From Streptococcus sp. oral taxon 058 str. F0407 (lineage in GTDB: Bacteria; Bacillota; Bacilli; Lactobacillales; Streptococcaceae), in NCBI RefSeq assembly GCF_000235485.1, contig NZ_JH378879.1, forward strand, positions 17,042 to 81,041: a stretch of 64,000 bases of DNA. The letters are read 5' to 3'. The first letter of the stretch is position 1. Each line of letters starts with the position of its first letter. Below the pieces are notes generated by a model, which saw nothing but the letters and a program-made list of their open reading frames with translations, was not told the DNA's origin and did not search any database. The position numbers and the translations under genes are program-made. Below, piece by piece: positions 19,160 to 27,644 of the stretch.

Positions 19160-20127
19160 CAAACAAGATTTATGAATACAAGGACGACCAGGACTGGTAT
19201 GTCGGTGTCTGGGATGTCTATGGAGGCATCTATAGCCTCATCAAAGATCCGCTTGATCTTGATTTTATGGATTTGGCTCGGATTTTTCGTGATGGGGAAA
19301 ACGGCTTTCCGATTACGATAACGGTGATGCGCTGGTCTTCTAACTTCCGTCTACTCTCTTTTATCGTTGAGATTTTAAATGCAGAAGCAGGACGTAACTT
19401 GGAAGTCATCCAACGTCAGGGAGCCCTGCTCTTGGTTGAAAATGGGCAACTCCTGCATGTAGAATTGCCTAAAGAAGGTGTTGATGTAGAAGCCTTTTTT
19501 GAAACCAGCAAGGTTAGAGAAACCTTGTTGATTGCGACTCGAAACGAAGGCAAGACCAAGGAATTCCGAGCTATCTTTGACAAACTAGGCTATGATGTGG
19601 AAAATCTCAATGACTATCCTGACCTGCCTGAAGTAGCAGAAACAGGCATGACCTTTGAAGAAAATGCTAGACTTAAGGCCGAAACTATTTCCCAATTAAC
19701 AGGCAAGATGGTTCTAGCAGATGACTCTGGTCTCAAAGTTGATGTCCTTGGTGGCTTGCCGGGTGTCTGGTCAGCCCGTTTTGCAGGTGTGGGAGCGACT
19801 GACCGTGAAAATAATGCCAAGCTCTTGCACGAATTGGCCATGGTCTTTGATCTTAAGGACCGTTCGGCTCAATTCCACACAACCCTGGTTGTAGCCAGTC
19901 CAAACAAGGAAAGCTTGGTTGTTGAAGCTGACTGGCCAGGTTATATCAACTTTGAACCCAAGGGTGAAAATGGTTTTGGCTATGATCCTCTCTTCCTTGT
20001 GGGAGAGACAGGTAAGTCAGCAGCTGAATTAACCCTAGAAGAAAAAAATAGCCAATCTCACCGCGCCTTAGCCGTTAAGAAACTTTTGGAGGTATTTCCA
20101 TCATGGCAAAGCAAACCATCATTGTAA
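19156..20127 (+). CDS. rdgB: non-canonical purine NTP pyrophosphatase (RdgB/HAM1) with an N-terminal extra domain
   Basis: I take ATG 19156, which overlaps the murI stop, rather than the in-frame start at 19117 inside murI; this gives 323 residues. The N-terminal 125 residues ([21 protein letters not shown] onward) are a separate domain I cannot assign. Residues about 128-320 are a full HAM1/RdgB domain: [38 protein letters not shown] and [10 protein letters not shown]. RdgB hydrolyses ITP, dITP and XTP to keep them out of nucleic acids. The fusion looks genuine and, as I recall, is shared by related streptococci. It overlaps the next gene by 25 nt. Confidence 0.93.
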   Translation: MTNKIYEYKDDQDWYVGVWDVYGGIYSLIKDPLDLDFMDLARIFRDGENGFPITITVMRWSSNFRLLSFIVEILNAEAGRNLEVIQRQGALLLVENGQLLHVELPKEGVDVEAFFETSKVRETLLIATRNEGKTKEFRAIFDKLGYDVENLNDYPDLPEVAETGMTFEENARLKAETISQLTGKMVLADDSGLKVDVLGGLPGVWSARFAGVGATDRENNAKLLHELAMVFDLKDRSAQFHTTLVVASPNKESLVVEADWPGYINFEPKGENGFGYDPLFLVGETGKSAAELTLEEKNSQSHRALAVKKLLEVFPSWQSKPSL

Positions 20128-20624
20128 TGAGTGATTCCCACGGAGATAGCTTGATTGTGGAAGAAATTCGTGACCGCTATCTGGGTAAAGTCGATGCCAT
20201 TTTTCACGATGGTGACTCAGAACTCCGTCCAGATTCTCCGCTTTGGGAAGGCATCCATGTCGTCAAAGGCAACATGGACTTTTATGCTGGCTACCCAGAA
20301 CGTTTGGTGACCCAACTTGGTCCGACCAAGATTATCCAGACTCACGGACACTTATTTGATATCAATTTCAACTTTCAAAAGTTGGACTACTGGGCTCAGG
20401 AAGAAGATGCCGATATCTGTCTCTATGGTCACTTGCATGTGCCAAATGCTTGGATGGAAGGAAAGACGCTCTTTCTCAATCCAGGCTCCATCAGCCAACC
20501 ACGAGGAACCATCAGAGAATGTCTCTATGCCCGTGTGGAGATTGATGACAGCTATTTTAAAGTAGACTTTTTGACACGTGATCATGAGGTTTATCCAGGC
20601 TTGTCCAAGGAGTTTGCTCGATGA
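20103..20624 (+). CDS. YfcE/MJ0936-type metallophosphoesterase
   Basis: The 173-residue calcineurin-like phosphoesterase has the metal-binding motifs MSDSHGD (N-terminus), FHDGD, GNMD, THGH and YGHLHVP in order, followed by [10 protein letters not shown]. Relatives hydrolyse phosphodiesters in vitro; the physiological substrate is unknown. It overlaps the rdgB fusion gene by 25 nt and cbpB by 4 nt. Confidence 0.92.
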   Translation: MAKQTIIVMSDSHGDSLIVEEIRDRYLGKVDAIFHDGDSELRPDSPLWEGIHVVKGNMDFYAGYPERLVTQLGPTKIIQTHGHLFDINFNFQKLDYWAQEEDADICLYGHLHVPNAWMEGKTLFLNPGSISQPRGTIRECLYARVEIDDSYFKVDFLTRDHEVYPGLSKEFAR

Positions 20625-21082
20625 TTACCAAGGAATTTGAAGCGTTTTTACTAGAGCAGGAAGAGACTTTTCTTACCCCTGCTGAGAATCTAGCAGCTTT
20701 GATTGATACCCATAACGCTGACCATGCAATTTTGGTGCTGAGCCAAATCACTTATACCCGTATCCCTGTTGTGACCTTTGACAAACGCTTTGTCGGAACC
20801 ATTGGTCTGAGAGATATTTTGGCATATCAAATGGAGCAAGGTTTGACAGATGAGCAGATGGCGACGACAGATATCGCCAATATGACCAAGACGGATGTAG
20901 CAGTAGTTGCTCCAGACTATAACATCACTGAAGTCCTCCATAAACTGGTCGATGAACCTTTCTTGCCGGTCGTAGATGATGAAGGAATTTTCCAAGGAAT
21001 CATCACGCGCAAGTCCATCCTCAAGGCAGTGAATGCCCTCTTGCATGACTTTAGTAAGGAATATGAGATTCGATGCAAATGA
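20621..21082 (+). CDS. cbpB: CBS-domain c-di-AMP-binding protein
   Basis: The 153-residue protein contains two CBS motifs (about residues 20-80 and 90-150: ITYTRIPVVTFDKRFVGTIG and EPFLPVVDDEGIFQGII). It corresponds to CbpB/DarB, a small CBS protein that binds cyclic di-AMP and in other Firmicutes controls the stringent-response enzyme Rel and pyruvate carboxylase. That partner role is known from relatives, not shown here. It overlaps both neighbours, consistent with one operon. Confidence 0.85.
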   Translation: MITKEFEAFLLEQEETFLTPAENLAALIDTHNADHAILVLSQITYTRIPVVTFDKRFVGTIGLRDILAYQMEQGLTDEQMATTDIANMTKTDVAVVAPDYNITEVLHKLVDEPFLPVVDDEGIFQGIITRKSILKAVNALLHDFSKEYEIRCK

Positions 21083-21813
21083 GAGATAGCATTTCAGCCT
21101 TTTTAGAGAAAAAGCAGGGCTTGTCTGCTAATTCAAAGCAGTCCTATAGGTATGATCTGGAGCAATTTTTAGATATTGTAGGGGAACGGATTTCTGAGAC
21201 CAGTCTCAAGATTTATCAAGCTCAGCTAGCTAATCTAAAAATGAGTGCCCAGAAACGGAAACTTTCGGCCTGTAACCAATTCCTCTACTTTCTCTATCAA
21301 ACAGGAGAGATGGACAGTTTTTATCGTTTGGAACTAGCCAAACAAGCTGAAAAGAAGACTGAAAAACCAGAGATTCTAGACCTAGACTCTTTTTGGCAGG
21401 AAAGTAATTATCCAGAAGGACGCTTGCTGGCGCTTCTTATCTTGGAAATAGGGCTCTTGCCTAGTGAGATTTTATCCCTTAGGGTTGCAGATATCAATCT
21501 GGATTTTCAGGTATTGCGAATTAACAAGGCTTCCCAACAGAGGATTGTCACCATACCCACGATCTTGATTCCAGAGCTAGAACCCTTGATGGGGCAGACC
21601 TATCTCTTTGAAAGGGGAGGGAAAGCCTATTCTCGTCAGTGGGCCTTTCGTCAGCTGGAGTCCTTTGTCAAGGAGAAAGGTTTCCCAACCTTATCCGCTC
21701 AAGCCTTGCGGGAACAGTTCATTCTAAGACAGATAGAAAACAAGGTTGATTTGTACGAAATTGCAAAAAAACTAGGATTAAAAACAGTCCTGACTTTAGA
21801 AAAATATAGATAA
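21073..21813 (+). CDS. XerD-like tyrosine recombinase with degenerate active site
   Basis: The 246-residue protein has a SAM-like N-terminal domain (about 1-90) and a tyrosine-recombinase fold. Several catalytic positions are altered: the usual GLRxSEL Arg motif reads GLLPSEI, HxLRH reads QALRE, and LGH reads LGL. A terminal Tyr (TLEKYR) remains. It corresponds to the streptococcal 'XerD-like' family, distinct from the real dimer resolvase XerS. Strand-exchange activity is doubtful. Its ATG lies inside cbpB (10-nt overlap) and scpA starts at its stop, so it may have a structural role near the ScpAB genes. Confidence 0.85.
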   Translation: MQMRDSISAFLEKKQGLSANSKQSYRYDLEQFLDIVGERISETSLKIYQAQLANLKMSAQKRKLSACNQFLYFLYQTGEMDSFYRLELAKQAEKKTEKPEILDLDSFWQESNYPEGRLLALLILEIGLLPSEILSLRVADINLDFQVLRINKASQQRIVTIPTILIPELEPLMGQTYLFERGGKAYSRQWAFRQLESFVKEKGFPTLSAQALREQFILRQIENKVDLYEIAKKLGLKTVLTLEKYR

Positions 21814-22541
21814 TGGATATTAAATTAAAAGATTTTGAAGGGCCCCTGGATTTGCTCCTGCACCTAGTCTCAAAGTATCAGATGGATATTTACGATGTGC
21901 CTATCACAGAAGTCATCGAACAGTATCTAGCCTATGTCTCAACCCTGCAGGCCATGCGTCTGGAAGTAACGGGTGAGTACATGGTCATGGCCAGTCAGCT
22001 CATGTTGATCAAGAGTCGCAAGCTTCTTCCAAAGGTGGCAGAAGTGACAGACTTAGAGGATGACCTAGAGCAGGACCTTCTCTCCCAAATTGAAGAATAC
22101 CGTAAGTTCAAGCTCTTGGGTGAGCACTTGGAGGCTAAGCACCAAGATCGGGCTCAGTACTATTCTAAAGCGCCGACAGAGTTGATCTACGAAGATGCGG
22201 AGCTTGTGCATGATAGGACGACCATTGACCTCTTTTTGGCTTTTTCAAATATCCTAGCCAAGAAAAAAGAGGAGTTCGCTCAGAATCACACGACCATCTT
22301 GCGGGATGAGTATAAGATTGAGGACATGATGGGCATTGTAAAAGAGTCCTTGACTGGACGAGACCAGTTGCGCTTGCAGGATTTGTTCAAGGAAGCCCAG
22401 AATGTCCAAGAGGTCATTACCCTCTTTTTGGCGACCTTAGAGTTAATCAAAACCCAGGAACTGATCCTCGTTCAAGAGGAGAGTTTCGGAGATATCTATC
22501 TCATGGAAAAGAAGGAAGAAAGTCAAGAGGCACAAAGCTAG
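21813..22541 (+). CDS. scpA: segregation and condensation protein A
   Basis: This is the kleisin subunit of the SMC-ScpA-ScpB condensin. It has 242 residues. The N-terminal motif [20 protein letters not shown] is the family hallmark, and an acidic central segment ([20 protein letters not shown]) precedes a winged-helix C-terminus. It begins 1 nt into the stop of the xerD-like gene and is followed by scpB after 18 nt. Confidence 0.97.
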   Translation: MDIKLKDFEGPLDLLLHLVSKYQMDIYDVPITEVIEQYLAYVSTLQAMRLEVTGEYMVMASQLMLIKSRKLLPKVAEVTDLEDDLEQDLLSQIEEYRKFKLLGEHLEAKHQDRAQYYSKAPTELIYEDAELVHDRTTIDLFLAFSNILAKKKEEFAQNHTTILRDEYKIEDMMGIVKESLTGRDQLRLQDLFKEAQNVQEVITLFLATLELIKTQELILVQEESFGDIYLMEKKEESQEAQS

Positions 22542-22559
22542 ACTTGATAGAGAAGAAAG

Positions 22560-23129
22560 ATGAGTACTTTAGCAGAAATAGAAGCGCTCTTGTTTGTAGC
22601 AGGTGAAGATGGGATTCGAGTCCGTCAGTTGGCTGAACTCCTATCGCTTCCCCCGACAGGCATCCAGCAGAGTTTAGAAAAATTAGCCCAGAAGTATGAA
22701 AAAGACCAAGAGTCGAGCTTGTCCCTGATTGAGACAGGTGGTGCATACAGATTGGTCACCAAGCCTCAATTTGCAGCGATTTTGAAGGAATACTCCAAGG
22801 CGCCCATTAACCAGAGTTTATCTCGGGCTGCCCTTGAGACCTTGTCCATCATTGCCTATAAGCAGCCGATTACGCGGATAGAAATTGATGCTATCCGTGG
22901 GGTCAACTCGAGTGGGGCCTTGGCAAAGTTGCAGGCATTTGATTTGATACGAGAAGACGGGAAAAAAGAAGTGTTGGGTCGCCCCAACCTCTATGTGACT
23001 ACGGATTATTTCCTAGATTACATGGGAATTAACCATTTAGAAGAATTACCAGTGATTGATGAGCTTGAGATTCAAGCCCAAGAAAGCCAATTATTTGGTG
23101 AAAGGATAGAAGAAGATGAGAATCAATAA
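22560..23129 (+). CDS. scpB: segregation and condensation protein B
   Basis: The 189-residue protein has two winged-helix domains. Signature stretches are [12 protein letters not shown] near the N-terminus and [19 protein letters not shown] near residue 95. ScpB dimers bind ScpA and the SMC head during chromosome condensation. It overlaps rluB by 14 nt. Confidence 0.97.
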   Translation: MSTLAEIEALLFVAGEDGIRVRQLAELLSLPPTGIQQSLEKLAQKYEKDQESSLSLIETGGAYRLVTKPQFAAILKEYSKAPINQSLSRAALETLSIIAYKQPITRIEIDAIRGVNSSGALAKLQAFDLIREDGKKEVLGRPNLYVTTDYFLDYMGINHLEELPVIDELEIQAQESQLFGERIEEDENQ

Positions 23130-23838
23130 ATATATTGCCCACGCAGGTGTGGCCAGTAGGAGAAAAGCAGAAGAGCTGATCAAGCAAGGCTTGGTGACGG
23201 TCAACGGCCAAGTGGTGCGTGAACTAGCAACGACCATCAAGGCTGGCGACAAGGTTGAAGTTGAAGGCCAACCTATCTACAATGAAGAAAAGGTCTACTA
23301 TCTGCTCAATAAACCACGTGGAGTGATTTCCAGTGTGACAGATGACAAGGGCCGCAAGACTGTTGTGGACCTCTTGCCCAATGTCAAAGAACGTATTTAC
23401 CCTGTGGGACGTTTGGACTGGGATACATCAGGTGTTTTGATTTTGACCAATGATGGTGATTTTACAGACGAGATGATTCACCCCCGTAATGAGATTGACA
23501 AGGTATACGTTGCGCGTGTTAAAGGCGTAGCCAATAAGGATAATCTCCGCCCCTTGACTCGTGGTCTTGAGATTGATGGCAAGAAAACCAAGCCAGCTGT
23601 TTATGAAATTCTCAAAGTGGATCCAGTTAAAAATCGCTCTGTGGTACAGTTGACCATCCACGAAGGGCGTAATCATCAGGTTAAAAAGATGTTTGAAGCC
23701 GTCGGTCTTCAAGTGGATAAGTTGTCTCGGACACGTTTTGGGCACCTAAACTTGACAGGTCTTCGTCCGGGAGAATCCCGTCGCCTTAATAAAAAAGAAA
23801 TCAGCCAACTACACACCATGGCTGTAACCAAAAAATAA
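23116..23838 (+). CDS. rluB: 23S rRNA pseudouridine synthase (RluB family)
   Basis: The 240-residue protein has an N-terminal S4 RNA-binding domain ([20 protein letters not shown]) and a catalytic domain with [18 protein letters not shown], where the Asp is the catalytic residue, and the [11 protein letters not shown] motif. RluB isomerises U2605 of 23S rRNA. It is immediately followed by yidD, whose ATG starts at the last base of the stop codon. Confidence 0.95.
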   Translation: MRINKYIAHAGVASRRKAEELIKQGLVTVNGQVVRELATTIKAGDKVEVEGQPIYNEEKVYYLLNKPRGVISSVTDDKGRKTVVDLLPNVKERIYPVGRLDWDTSGVLILTNDGDFTDEMIHPRNEIDKVYVARVKGVANKDNLRPLTRGLEIDGKKTKPAVYEILKVDPVKNRSVVQLTIHEGRNHQVKKMFEAVGLQVDKLSRTRFGHLNLTGLRPGESRRLNKKEISQLHTMAVTKK

Positions 23839-24089
23839 TGAAACGAATCTTAATAGCGCCTGTACGCTTTTACCAACGTTTTATCTCACCAGCTTTTCCC
23901 CCCTCTTGTCGCTTTGAGCCGACTTGTTCCAACTACATGATTCAGGCTATTGAAAAGCATGGCTTTAAGGGTGTTCTGATGGGCTTGGCTCGGATTTTGC
24001 GTTGCCATCCCTGGTCGAAAACAGGCAAGGATCCCGTGCCAGATCACTTTTCACTCAAACGGAATCATAAACAAAAAGAATCAGCCTGA
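23838..24089 (+). CDS. yidD: membrane protein insertion efficiency factor YidD
   Basis: The 83-residue protein has an N-terminal amphipathic region and the Cys-containing family motif [20 protein letters not shown], then [14 protein letters not shown]. YidD helps insertion of proteins through YidC. It is the final gene of the murI-yidD run; its stop lies inside the terminator stem. Confidence 0.95.
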   Translation: MKRILIAPVRFYQRFISPAFPPSCRFEPTCSNYMIQAIEKHGFKGVLMGLARILRCHPWSKTGKDPVPDHFSLKRNHKQKESA

Positions 24090-24098
24090 TTCTTTTTT
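24073..24098 (+). terminator. terminator after yidD
   Basis: AAAAAGAATCA pairs with TGATTCTTTTTT around GCC and runs into T-rich sequence. It overlaps the yidD stop codon. Confidence 0.8.
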
Positions 24099-24191
24099 GT
24101 ATACTCTAGAAAGGAAGTTGGAAGATTAAGATTCCCACTATCCTTCTCTTATAAAAAGTGGTAAAATGGAGGACAGAAAGAAGGAACTGAT

Positions 24192-25256
24192 ATGACAACA
24201 TTATTTTCAAAAATCAAAGAAGTAACAGAGCTTGCTGCGATCTCAGGTCATGAAGCGCCTGTCCGGACTTATCTTCGTGAAAAGTTGACTCCGCATGTGG
24301 ATGAAGTAGTGACAGATGGCTTGGGTGGTATTTTCGGAATTAAACATTCAGAAGCTACGGATGCACCACGCGTCTTAGTCGCTTCTCACATGGACGAAGT
24401 TGGTTTTATGGTCAGTGAGATTAAGCCAGATGGTACCTTCCGTGTCGTTGAAATCGGTGGTTGGAATCCAATGGTAGTCAGCAGCCAACGTTTCAAACTC
24501 TTTACTCGTGACGGTCGTGAAATTCCTGTAATCTCAGGTTCTGTTCCTCCACATTTGACACGTGGAAAGGGCGGACCAACTATGCCTGCTATTTCGGATA
24601 TTGTCTTTGATGGTGGTTTTGCAGACAAGGCTGAGGCAGAAAGTTTTGGCATCCGTCCTGGTGACACGATTGTCCCTGATAGTAGCGCAATTCTTACAGC
24701 CAATGAAAAGAATATCATCTCAAAAGCTTGGGACAACCGCTACGGTGTTCTTATGGTAAGTGAGCTAGCAGAAGCCCTTTCAGGTCAAAAGCTGGGAAAT
24801 GAGCTCTATCTTGGTTCTAACGTCCAAGAAGAGGTTGGTCTGCGTGGTGCTCATACATCTACAACTAAGTTTGATCCAGAAGTTTTCCTAGCTGTTGACT
24901 GTTCACCTGCTGGTGATGTTTATGGTGGCCAAGGCAAGATTGGGGATGGAACCTTGATTCGCTTCTACGATCCAGGTCACTTGCTCCTCCCAGGTATGAA
25001 GGATTTCCTTTTGACAACGGCTGAAGAAGCTGGCATCAAGTACCAATACTACTGTGGAAAAGGCGGAACAGACGCTGGAGCAGCTCATCTGAAAAATGGT
25101 GGTGTCCCATCTACAACTATCGGTGTCTGCGCTCGTTATATCCATTCTCACCAAACCCTCTACGCTATGGATGACTTCCTAGAAGCTCAAGCTTTCTTGC
25201 AAGCCTTGGTGAAAAAATTGAATCGCTCAACGGTTGATTTGATTAAAAAATATTAA
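24192..25256 (+). CDS. pepA: M42 family glutamyl aminopeptidase
   Basis: The 354-residue protein matches PepA, a cytoplasmic dodecameric zinc/cobalt aminopeptidase that removes N-terminal Glu or Asp. Metal-site motifs: VASHMDEVGFMV (His/Asp), AWDNRYGV (bridging Asp), VQEEVGLRGA (Glu pair), VDCSPAGD, and the C-terminal YIHSHQTLY. An extended -10 (TGGTAAAAT) lies about 20 nt upstream of its ribosome site. Confidence 0.97.
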   Translation: MTTLFSKIKEVTELAAISGHEAPVRTYLREKLTPHVDEVVTDGLGGIFGIKHSEATDAPRVLVASHMDEVGFMVSEIKPDGTFRVVEIGGWNPMVVSSQRFKLFTRDGREIPVISGSVPPHLTRGKGGPTMPAISDIVFDGGFADKAEAESFGIRPGDTIVPDSSAILTANEKNIISKAWDNRYGVLMVSELAEALSGQKLGNELYLGSNVQEEVGLRGAHTSTTKFDPEVFLAVDCSPAGDVYGGQGKIGDGTLIRFYDPGHLLLPGMKDFLLTTAEEAGIKYQYYCGKGGTDAGAAHLKNGGVPSTTIGVCARYIHSHQTLYAMDDFLEAQAFLQALVKKLNRSTVDLIKKY

Positions 25257-25277
25257 ACATAAGGGAGGTTGATTGGG

Positions 25278-25574
25278 ATGACAGAACCAAACCTAGAAAG
25301 CCTTATAAAAGATCTTTACAACCATGCTCGACATGATTTGAGTGACGATTTAGTCGCTGCTCTCCTAGAGACTGCTAAGAAACTGCCTACTACAAATGAG
25401 CAATTGCTGGCAGTCCGTCTCTCAGGTCTGGTCAATCTTGAACTGTTCAGAAATCCCAAACACCCAGCACCTGAATTGATCAACTTAGCTCGCTTTATCA
25501 AAAGAGAAGAAGCTAAGTACAGAGGAACCGCGGTTTCTGCTATTATGTTTGGTGAACTCTTTAAAATGCTTTGA
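25278..25574 (+). CDS. EntA-type bacteriocin immunity protein
   Basis: I take ATG 25278 because AAGGGAGG ends 9 nt upstream; a TTG at 25269 would sit directly on the site. The product has 98 residues and should form a four-helix bundle. The LSGLVNLELFRNPKHPAPE segment and overall shape match the enterocin A immunity family (PF08951), which protects against class IIa-like bacteriocins. No bacteriocin, leader peptide or exporter is nearby, so it is an orphan. It is 21 nt after pepA and may be co-transcribed. Confidence 0.75.
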   Translation: MTEPNLESLIKDLYNHARHDLSDDLVAALLETAKKLPTTNEQLLAVRLSGLVNLELFRNPKHPAPELINLARFIKREEAKYRGTAVSAIMFGELFKML

Positions 25575-25600
25575 TTCCATTGTGAATCAAAGCATTTTTT
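25566..25600 (+). terminator. terminator of pepA/immunity unit
   Basis: A 12-bp stem ATGCTTTGATTC/GAATCAAAGCAT with a 6-nt loop is followed by TTTTTT. The stop codon of the immunity gene lies within the left arm. Confidence 0.9.
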
Positions 25601-25633
25601 ATACGTCAGAAAAGCCATTCTTGATTAAGAGAC

Positions 25634-25658
25634 GAAAAAACCACCTAAGTCAAGGTGG
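25634..25658 (-). terminator. terminator of the Na/Pi cotransporter gene
   Basis: On the minus strand CCACCT-N6-AGGTGG is followed by TTTTTTCG. Confidence 0.75.
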
Positions 25659-25669
25659 ATTCTTGTTTA

Positions 25670-27301
25670 TTAGATTTGTTCAGCGATGACCTTTTCAGCT
25701 AGGTTCATGGCGTGGTCAGATACACGAGTGTAGTGGGAAATGATGTCGATAAAGTTGACCCCTGCTTGCGTTGAACACTCGCCCTTGTTAAGGCGTTTGA
25801 TGTGGGTCTTTCTGAGAACGCGTTCCATATTGTTGATTTCTTTATGGCGTTCAATCAGGCTTTGAGCTTTTTCAATATCATTGTTCTCAACACTATCAAG
25901 GGCATCCTTGATAAACTCAGTAGTTTTTTGATAGATATCAGCTAATTCCTCTAGAGCAGCTTCAGAAAAATGAACATCTTTGCGTTGGAGATAGTCTGTT
26001 AGGTTGATCAAACCTTCTGCGTGGTCGCCAATCCGTTCCAAATCACGCGATGAATCTAGGATGTTGGTCAACACTTCGCTTTCTTTCTGACTTAAGGATT
26101 CGCTTGAGAGCCTGATGAGGTAACGAGTGAGTTTTTCATCGATGGTATTGATGGCTTCCTCTGTCTTGTGCCCTTTTTCAGCTACCTTTTCATCCAAACC
26201 GATGATATAGTTATAAGAAAGGTCAAAAGCTTTAGCTGCATAGTTCCCTAAGTGCAAGAGTTCTTTTTTGGCATTTCCTAGTGCGATAGAAGGAGATTGC
26301 TGGATAAGTTGTTCGTCGAGATAAAGAGGCTCGTACTTGACAACCTCATCTTCCCCAGGGATGAGCTTGGTTACAAAGTAAGCCAAAGCTCCGATGAATG
26401 GAAATTGTACAATAGTATTACTTACGTTAAAGGCACCGTGAGAGAAGGCAATGGTCATCTCAGGTGAGAGGTGAAGGAGTGCCTGGAAGTACTCGATCAT
26501 AGCAGTGAAGGGGCCTAATAAGATTAAGCAAAGAATAGTTCCTAAAACGTTAAAGGTAACGTGGGTTGCTGCAACACGTTTGGCAGAGATGTTGGCTCCA
26601 GCTGCAGCGATGATGACTGTTAGGGTTGTCCCGATATTATCCCCAAAGAGAACTGGTAGAGAACCTTTAAGGTCAAGGAACCCACCGGCATAGAGACCTT
26701 GCAAAATCCCAATTGTCGCAGAAGAGGCCTGAATGAGGACGGTAATCACTGCACCAGCTACCACTCCTAAAATAGGATTTTGTCCCAAGGTCACCATATA
26801 TTCCTTGAATTGTGGTAAATCTTTAAGAGGACTCATACCGGCACTGATGAGGTTGAGGGCGTAGAAGATTCCCCCGACACCAAACAGGATGCGCCCGATA
26901 TTATTTGCTGTTCTGTTTTTGGTAAAGAAGAGAAACATGGTTCCAAGGAAAATCAGGGGCAAAGCATACTCACCCAATTTGAAACCGATGATAAAGGAAG
27001 TAACAGTGGTTCCAATATTGGCTCCCATGATAATTCCGATAGCCTGTCTAAGAGTTAGAAGGCTAGCGCTGACCAGTCCAACCGTGATAACTGTAACCCC
27101 TGTACTTGACTGAATCAGGGCGGTCACGACAATCCCGACTAGAACACCTAAAAAGGGATTGCTGGTGTACTTGTCAATGTAAAAACGAAGGCGATCTCCA
27201 GCAGCTTGTTGCAAACCGTCTCCCATAGTCTTAATACTGTATAAAAACAGTCCCAGACCACCTAAAAAGTGAAATAAAATTTCCTGCCAATTAATGGACA
27301 T
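25670..27301 (-). CDS. Na/Pi cotransporter family protein with PhoU-like C-terminal domain
   Basis: The 543-residue protein has about eight membrane helices in an inverted repeat carrying the QSST-type motifs (ALIQSSTGVTVI and VLIQASSATIGIL) of NptA/PhoU Na/Pi transporters, plus GANIGTTVTSF and GDNIGTTLTVI. Residues about 340-540 form a helical PhoU-like domain. It probably imports or exports phosphate with sodium. It is a single gene with its own terminator, divergent from endoD. Confidence 0.93.
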   Translation of the reverse strand: MSINWQEILFHFLGGLGLFLYSIKTMGDGLQQAAGDRLRFYIDKYTSNPFLGVLVGIVVTALIQSSTGVTVITVGLVSASLLTLRQAIGIIMGANIGTTVTSFIIGFKLGEYALPLIFLGTMFLFFTKNRTANNIGRILFGVGGIFYALNLISAGMSPLKDLPQFKEYMVTLGQNPILGVVAGAVITVLIQASSATIGILQGLYAGGFLDLKGSLPVLFGDNIGTTLTVIIAAAGANISAKRVAATHVTFNVLGTILCLILLGPFTAMIEYFQALLHLSPEMTIAFSHGAFNVSNTIVQFPFIGALAYFVTKLIPGEDEVVKYEPLYLDEQLIQQSPSIALGNAKKELLHLGNYAAKAFDLSYNYIIGLDEKVAEKGHKTEEAINTIDEKLTRYLIRLSSESLSQKESEVLTNILDSSRDLERIGDHAEGLINLTDYLQRKDVHFSEAALEELADIYQKTTEFIKDALDSVENNDIEKAQSLIERHKEINNMERVLRKTHIKRLNKGECSTQAGVNFIDIISHYTRVSDHAMNLAEKVIAEQI

Positions 27302-27521
27302 TTCTTTTTCCTCCGAAAAATAATAACGGAATTTCTCCTATTCTATTTTAAAGGATAAAAGTAAATCTCACAAGTGTTTTCTCGATATTTTAGTAAGAAA
27401 TCGCTAACTTTTTTAAATTTCGTCCTTAAAATAGAGTTCTTACCCCAAGTATAAATGTCTGCAAGGATTCTATCCAAATTTTACTGATTATTATCCTAGT
27501 TATAGTTTTTGTGTCAAATAG

Positions 27522-27550
27522 ATTGACATCGCTTTCATATAAGATAGAAT
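27522..27550 (+). promoter_or_regulatory. endoD promoter overlapped by a cre site
   Basis: -35 TTGACA (27523-27528), 16-nt spacer, -10 TAGAAT (27545-27550). The reverse complement of 27522-27539, TATGAAAGCGATGTCAAT, matches the cre consensus at all but one position and covers the -35 and spacer. CcpA binding here would block RNA polymerase directly. A second, weaker cre-like sequence (AAAGCGATTAC) lies near 27611. Confidence 0.75.
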
Positions 27551-27560
27551 GAAGATAATC

Positions 27561-27588
27561 CTGTTCTGATGGTATGCCATGAGAACAG
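27561..27588 (+). promoter_or_regulatory. stem-loop in the endoD 5' leader
   Basis: CTGTTCTGATGG and CCATGAGAACAG form a 12-bp stem with one mismatch and a TATG loop. It begins close to the predicted transcription start and is followed by TTGCTTTTTATC. It could stabilise the mRNA 5' end, attenuate transcription, or bind a regulator. Confidence 0.5.
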
Positions 27589-27644
27589 TTGCTTTTTATC
27601 TAAAAAAGTAAAGCGATTACTTTTTGTTTTATTAGGAGGATAAG

